From assembly GCA_947498415.1 (NCBI GenBank), contig CANMKB010000003.1:1-64000 (forward strand): a stretch of DNA of 64,000 nucleotides, in the 5' to 3' direction. The position numbers and the translations under genes are program-made. Shown piece after piece: positions 60,313-64,000 of the stretch (its first letter is position 1; the number at the start of each line of letters is the position of its first letter). Source of the stretch: an uncultured Paracoccaceae bacterium (GTDB lineage Bacteria; Pseudomonadota; Alphaproteobacteria; Rhodobacterales; Rhodobacteraceae). A model generated the notes under the pieces. The model was not told the origin of the DNA. It searched no databases and was given only the letters and a program-made list of their open reading frames with translations.

Positions 60313-62205
60313 TTAGCAACTTGCGTAACCAATAGATTGCAGTGCGGTTGTGATCTCGTCCAAAATGGCCGGATCATCAATGGTGGCAGGCATTTTCCAC
60401 TCTTTTCCGTCCGCAATTGAAACCATTGTGCCGCGCAAAATTTTGCCAGATCGTGTTTTTGGAAGGCGATCGACCACAACTGCGGTCTTAAACGCAGCGA
60501 CAGGGCCGATTTTATTACGCACTTGCGCGACCACTTCGGCCACGACTTGCGAATGGGGGCGTTCTGATCCTGCGTTCAAACACATAAAGCCAACTGGAAT
60601 TTGCCCTTTCAAATTATCTGACACGCCAATCACAGCGCATTCCGCAACATCAGGATGATCGGCAAGCACTTCCTCCATTGCGCCGGTCGACAGCCTGTGA
60701 CCCGCCACATTAATCACATCATCAGTGCGTGCCATGATGTAAAGATAACCATCCGCATCCTTCATGCCCGCATCACCGGTTTCATAGTATCCGGGGAAGG
60801 TATTTAGGTAAGACGATCTAAACCGCTCTTCAGCATTCCAAAGCGTGGGCAGCGTGCCGGGGGGCAGGGGCAGTTTAAGGGCAATGGCCCCAAGCTCTCC
60901 GTCAGCGACGGGGTGGCCCGCGTCGTCTAGAATTTCGACATGATAGCCCGGCATAGGCACCGCTGGCGATCCAAGCTTGATCGGTAGCTCCTCGATCCCA
61001 ATAGGATTAGCTGCAATGGCCCAACCCGTTTCGGTTTGCCACCAGTGATCCACGATTGGCACTTTCAAGTGCTCTTTAGCCCAGCTGATGGTATCGGGAT
61101 CAGCCCGTTCACCGGCCAGATAGACCTGCCCGAGACAGCTGAGGTCGTAGTTTTGGACGAGTTTCCCCTCTGGATCTTCGCGTTTTACAGCCCGAAAAGC
61201 AGTTGGCGCCGTAAAGAAGGAGCGCACTTTGTGTTCTGCGATCACGCGCCAGAATGTTGAGGCGTCTGGGGTGCCGACGGGCTTGCCCTCAAACACAATT
61301 GTGGTGTTTCCGTGGATCAAAGGCGCATAGCAAATGTAGCTGTGCCCCACGACCCATCCGACGTCTGAGGCCGCCCAAAACACATCACCGGGATCGACAT
61401 TGTAGATGTTCTTCATCGTCCAGTTCAGGGCCACAAGTTGACCCGCGGTGTGCCGGATCACCCCTTTGGGTTGGCCCGTGGTGCCAGAGGTATAGAGAAT
61501 ATAGGAGGGATGATTGCCCGGTACCGGAAGGCAGTCAGCCGGCGTCACACCTTTTTGAAAATCATGCCAGTCGACGTCTCGGCCTTCGATCAACGGTGCG
61601 ATAGATTGCTCTCGTTGGAGGATGGCGCAGAAAGCTGGGGAATGGGTGGCCATTTCGATCGCTGTGTCCAGCAAGGGTTTGTATGAGACAACGCGGCCCG
61701 GTTCTATGCCGCATGAGGCCGCAAGAATAGCTTTGGGCTGGGCGTCATCAATGCGCACTGCCAGTTCATTGGCCGCAAAGCCACCAAAGACCACAGAATG
61801 CACGGCCCCAATCCGGGCGCAGGCGAGCATTGCCTCAAGCGCTTCGGGCACCATTGGCATATAGATCAAAACGCGATCCCCCGAGGAAACACCTTTGTCA
61901 CGCAGGGCACCTGCCAGCAGCGCAACTCTGTCTTTCAATTCTGCAAAGGAAATATGGGCCTTAGTCCCGGTGACGGGGCTGTCATAGATGATGGCTGTCT
62001 GTGTGCCACGACCTGCTTCGACATGTCGATCAATTGCGTTCCAGCAGGTGTTAACCTTCGCGTCTGCGAACCATTCATACAGATCGCCACCTAGGTCGGT
62101 CAGTGCCTTTGATGGGGGCGTATCCCAATCAATGGCTTCTGCGGCCTGCATCCAAAACGCCTCAGGGTTTTTCTGCCAAGTTTGGTAAACCTCGTGATAG
62201 GACAT
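60313..62205 (-). CDS. prpE: Propionyl-CoA synthetase / acetyl-CoA synthetase-like
   Basis: LYTSGTTGQPKGVIRHTAG, WQTETGWAIAANPIG, KTRSGKILRGTM; start 62205. Confidence 0.9.
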   Translation of the reverse strand: MSYHEVYQTWQKNPEAFWMQAAEAIDWDTPPSKALTDLGGDLYEWFADAKVNTCWNAIDRHVEAGRGTQTAIIYDSPVTGTKAHISFAELKDRVALLAGALRDKGVSSGDRVLIYMPMVPEALEAMLACARIGAVHSVVFGGFAANELAVRIDDAQPKAILAASCGIEPGRVVSYKPLLDTAIEMATHSPAFCAILQREQSIAPLIEGRDVDWHDFQKGVTPADCLPVPGNHPSYILYTSGTTGQPKGVIRHTAGQLVALNWTMKNIYNVDPGDVFWAASDVGWVVGHSYICYAPLIHGNTTIVFEGKPVGTPDASTFWRVIAEHKVRSFFTAPTAFRAVKREDPEGKLVQNYDLSCLGQVYLAGERADPDTISWAKEHLKVPIVDHWWQTETGWAIAANPIGIEELPIKLGSPAVPMPGYHVEILDDAGHPVADGELGAIALKLPLPPGTLPTLWNAEERFRSSYLNTFPGYYETGDAGMKDADGYLYIMARTDDVINVAGHRLSTGAMEEVLADHPDVAECAVIGVSDNLKGQIPVGFMCLNAGSERPHSQVVAEVVAQVRNKIGPVAAFKTAVVVDRLPKTRSGKILRGTMVSIADGKEWKMPATIDDPAILDEITTALQSIGYASC

Positions 62206-62409
62206 GCGACCTCCTCCATTTCTCCCAATTGGAACGTAGCGAGGAGAAGCCTCAGCCGTAAAGGGCGGCAAAGCGTTGGATGGATCGAACTGTAAAGTTT
62301 TTTGCGCGGTTCACAGCGGATTTACTAAGAAACATTGCAAACTTTGCAGGATTGTTAAGTCATGACAGGGGTTTGCAAAATTCTGTTGGCACAGGTCACA
62401 AAAACAAAA

Positions 62410-62434
62410 GCCGCCTCACGCGTGGTGAGACGGC
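62410..62434 (-). terminator. Terminator downstream of maeB
   Basis: GCCGCCTCACGCGTGGTGAGACGGC stem-loop, minus-strand T-rich tail. Confidence 0.7.
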
Positions 62435-62457
62435 CTTTGAGTGAGTTTTGAAACAAG

Positions 62458-64000
62458 TTAACCGTATTGGCTGACCGGAGTTCCAGCAATCGCCGCCATA
62501 TTGAGCAAACCCCGGGCCGTGACCGAAGGGGTGACGATATGGGCGCGGTTGCCCATGCCCATCAGAATTGGGCCAACTGCGATGGCATCTGATTTCATCT
62601 TTAGAATATTGCGAGTCGCTGACGCGGCATCTGCGTGACCAAAAATCAAAACATTCGCAGGGCCGGTGAGCCGGTTGTTTGGCAACAGACGTGCACAAAG
62701 CTCTGGATCAAGCGCCGCATCGACGTTCATTTCGCCTTCGTATTCGAAATCGGTGTCCATGTTGTCGAGCAACGCAATCGCTTCGCGCAGACGCTTACCA
62801 GAGCCTTCGGCTTGATTGCCAAACTGGGACTGCGAGCAGAAGGCAATGCGCGGTTCTACCCCAAAGCGGCGCGCATGTCGTGCAGCGCCCTGTGCGACCA
62901 GGGCCAGTTGTTCGGGTGACGGAAGGGACCAAACATGGGTATCGGCCAAAAACAGCGGCCCGTCTTCCATGATCATCAAGGAAAGCGCACCATGCGGCGC
63001 ATATTCAGGTGAACCAAGCACCTGATTTACATAGTCCAGATGCCAGCGGTACTCACCGAACGTGCCGCAGATCATGCTGTCAGCCTCGCCGCGGTGCACC
63101 ATGACGGATGCAATCGCTGTTGTGTTCGTGCGCATTATGGCGCGTGCAATATCAGGCGAAACACCCCGGCGTTCATTGATGCTGTGATAGGTTTCCCAAT
63201 AGTCGCGATAGCGCGAGTCATTTTCCGGGTTCACAATATCAAAATCTTGTCCGGGCTTGACCGTTAGCCCCAGGCGTTCGCAGCGGCGTGCAATAACTTC
63301 TGGGCGCCCGATCAGGATTGGTTTTTCCGTCGTTTCCTCAAGGATCGCCTGAGCGGCGCGAAGCACACGTTCGTCTTCGCCTTCGGCAAAGGCGATTTTA
63401 CGTGATGCTGTGGCCGCGGCGTTAAAGATGGGGCGCATCAACAAAGCTGATTTAAAGACAGATTGATTGAGCTTTTCTTTATAGGCTTCCAGATCCTCGA
63501 TAGGGCGGGTGGCCACGCCACTTTCCATCGCGGCCTTTGCAACGGCTGCTGACACAACCCCCACCAAGCGTGGATCAAATGGTTTCGGAATCAGATAGTC
63601 GGCACCAAAGGTCAGTTGCTCTCCTTGATAGGCGGCGGCTGCCTCTGCCGAGGTTGTAGCGCGGGCAAGTTCAGCGATGCCTTCGACGCAGGCAATCTTC
63701 ATGTGTTCGTTGATGTCTGTTGCACCAACATCCAATGCACCACGGAAGATGAACGGGAAGCACAGAACATTGTTTACCTGATTGGGGAAATCGCTGCGTC
63801 CGGTGGCCATAATCGCATCTGGTGCGACTTTGCGTGCCTCATCTGGCATAATTTCTGGTGTCGGGTTGGCCAGCGCAAAGATCACAGGCTTTGCTGTCAT
63901 CTTGGCAACCATCTCTGGCTTTAGAACCTTGGGGCCTGACAGGCCAAGGAACATATCTGCACCGTCAATGACATCGTCCAATGTGCGAAGATCAGATTTC
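62458..64000 (-). CDS. maeB: NADP-dependent malic enzyme, C-terminal part including phosphotransacetylase-like domain (continues past window edge)
   Basis: LSGPKVLKPEMVAKMTAKPVIFALANPTPEI, PTA-like C-terminus; frame stays open to 64000. Confidence 0.93.
   Translation of the reverse strand, partial: KSDLRTLDDVIDGADMFLGLSGPKVLKPEMVAKMTAKPVIFALANPTPEIMPDEARKVAPDAIMATGRSDFPNQVNNVLCFPFIFRGALDVGATDINEHMKIACVEGIAELARATTSAEAAAAYQGEQLTFGADYLIPKPFDPRLVGVVSAAVAKAAMESGVATRPIEDLEAYKEKLNQSVFKSALLMRPIFNAAATASRKIAFAEGEDERVLRAAQAILEETTEKPILIGRPEVIARRCERLGLTVKPGQDFDIVNPENDSRYRDYWETYHSINERRGVSPDIARAIMRTNTTAIASVMVHRGEADSMICGTFGEYRWHLDYVNQVLGSPEYAPHGALSLMIMEDGPLFLADTHVWSLPSPEQLALVAQGAARHARRFGVEPRIAFCSQSQFGNQAEGSGKRLREAIALLDNMDTDFEYEGEMNVDAALDPELCARLLPNNRLTGPANVLIFGHADAASATRNILKMKSDAIAVGPILMGMGNRAHIVTPSVTARGLLNMAAIAGTPVSQYG

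Overview
The window looks like a chromosomal segment of an alphaproteobacterium, most likely Rhodobacteraceae/Roseobacter group (inferred from gene content and protein style; no search was run). In order: the 3' part of a tRNA-fMet; decayed recombinase and IS3 relics; a response regulator plus hybrid histidine kinase divergent from a Liv-type ABC transporter operon that carries two acyl-CoA-ligase-type adenylating enzymes; an IS481-like relic and a PagL-like protein; a large aerobic (oxygen-dependent) cobalamin cluster (cobF-A-B-M-E-L / K / J-I-H-G-N-W-DUF1636, a cobalamin riboswitch, then divergent cobO-cobQ); modABC; an EamA transporter and NUDIX hydrolase; an EF-hand protein, ECF sigma, anti-sigma-like and metal-sensor-like block; a PleD-like diguanylate cyclase; DUF3572, HAD, a degenerate H-NOX-like protein and a GGDEF protein; two tandem tRNA-Glu genes; recJ, glpX, hom, tetR, pirin; a class V aminotransferase with divergent Lrp; an arsR-gapdh-arsJ organoarsenical module; lepA; an accessory, gene-poor ~1.8 kb stretch; then housekeeping genes (alpha/beta hydrolase, DUF817, glyA, NAD kinase, csp, prpE, maeB). 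Most of the window is ordinary. The items most worth a second look are: an H-NOX-like protein lacking the proximal heme His and the YxSxR motif next to a diguanylate cyclase; an unlisted 41-aa Cys/His/Arg-rich ORF translationally coupled to a 73-aa ORF and ending in a terminator; a DnaA-box-like cluster in an AT-rich intergenic region; the CATG-shared start codons of cobL and cobK; and the CoA-ligase/ABC transporter operon of unknown substrate. I found no convincing wholly new multi-gene system.
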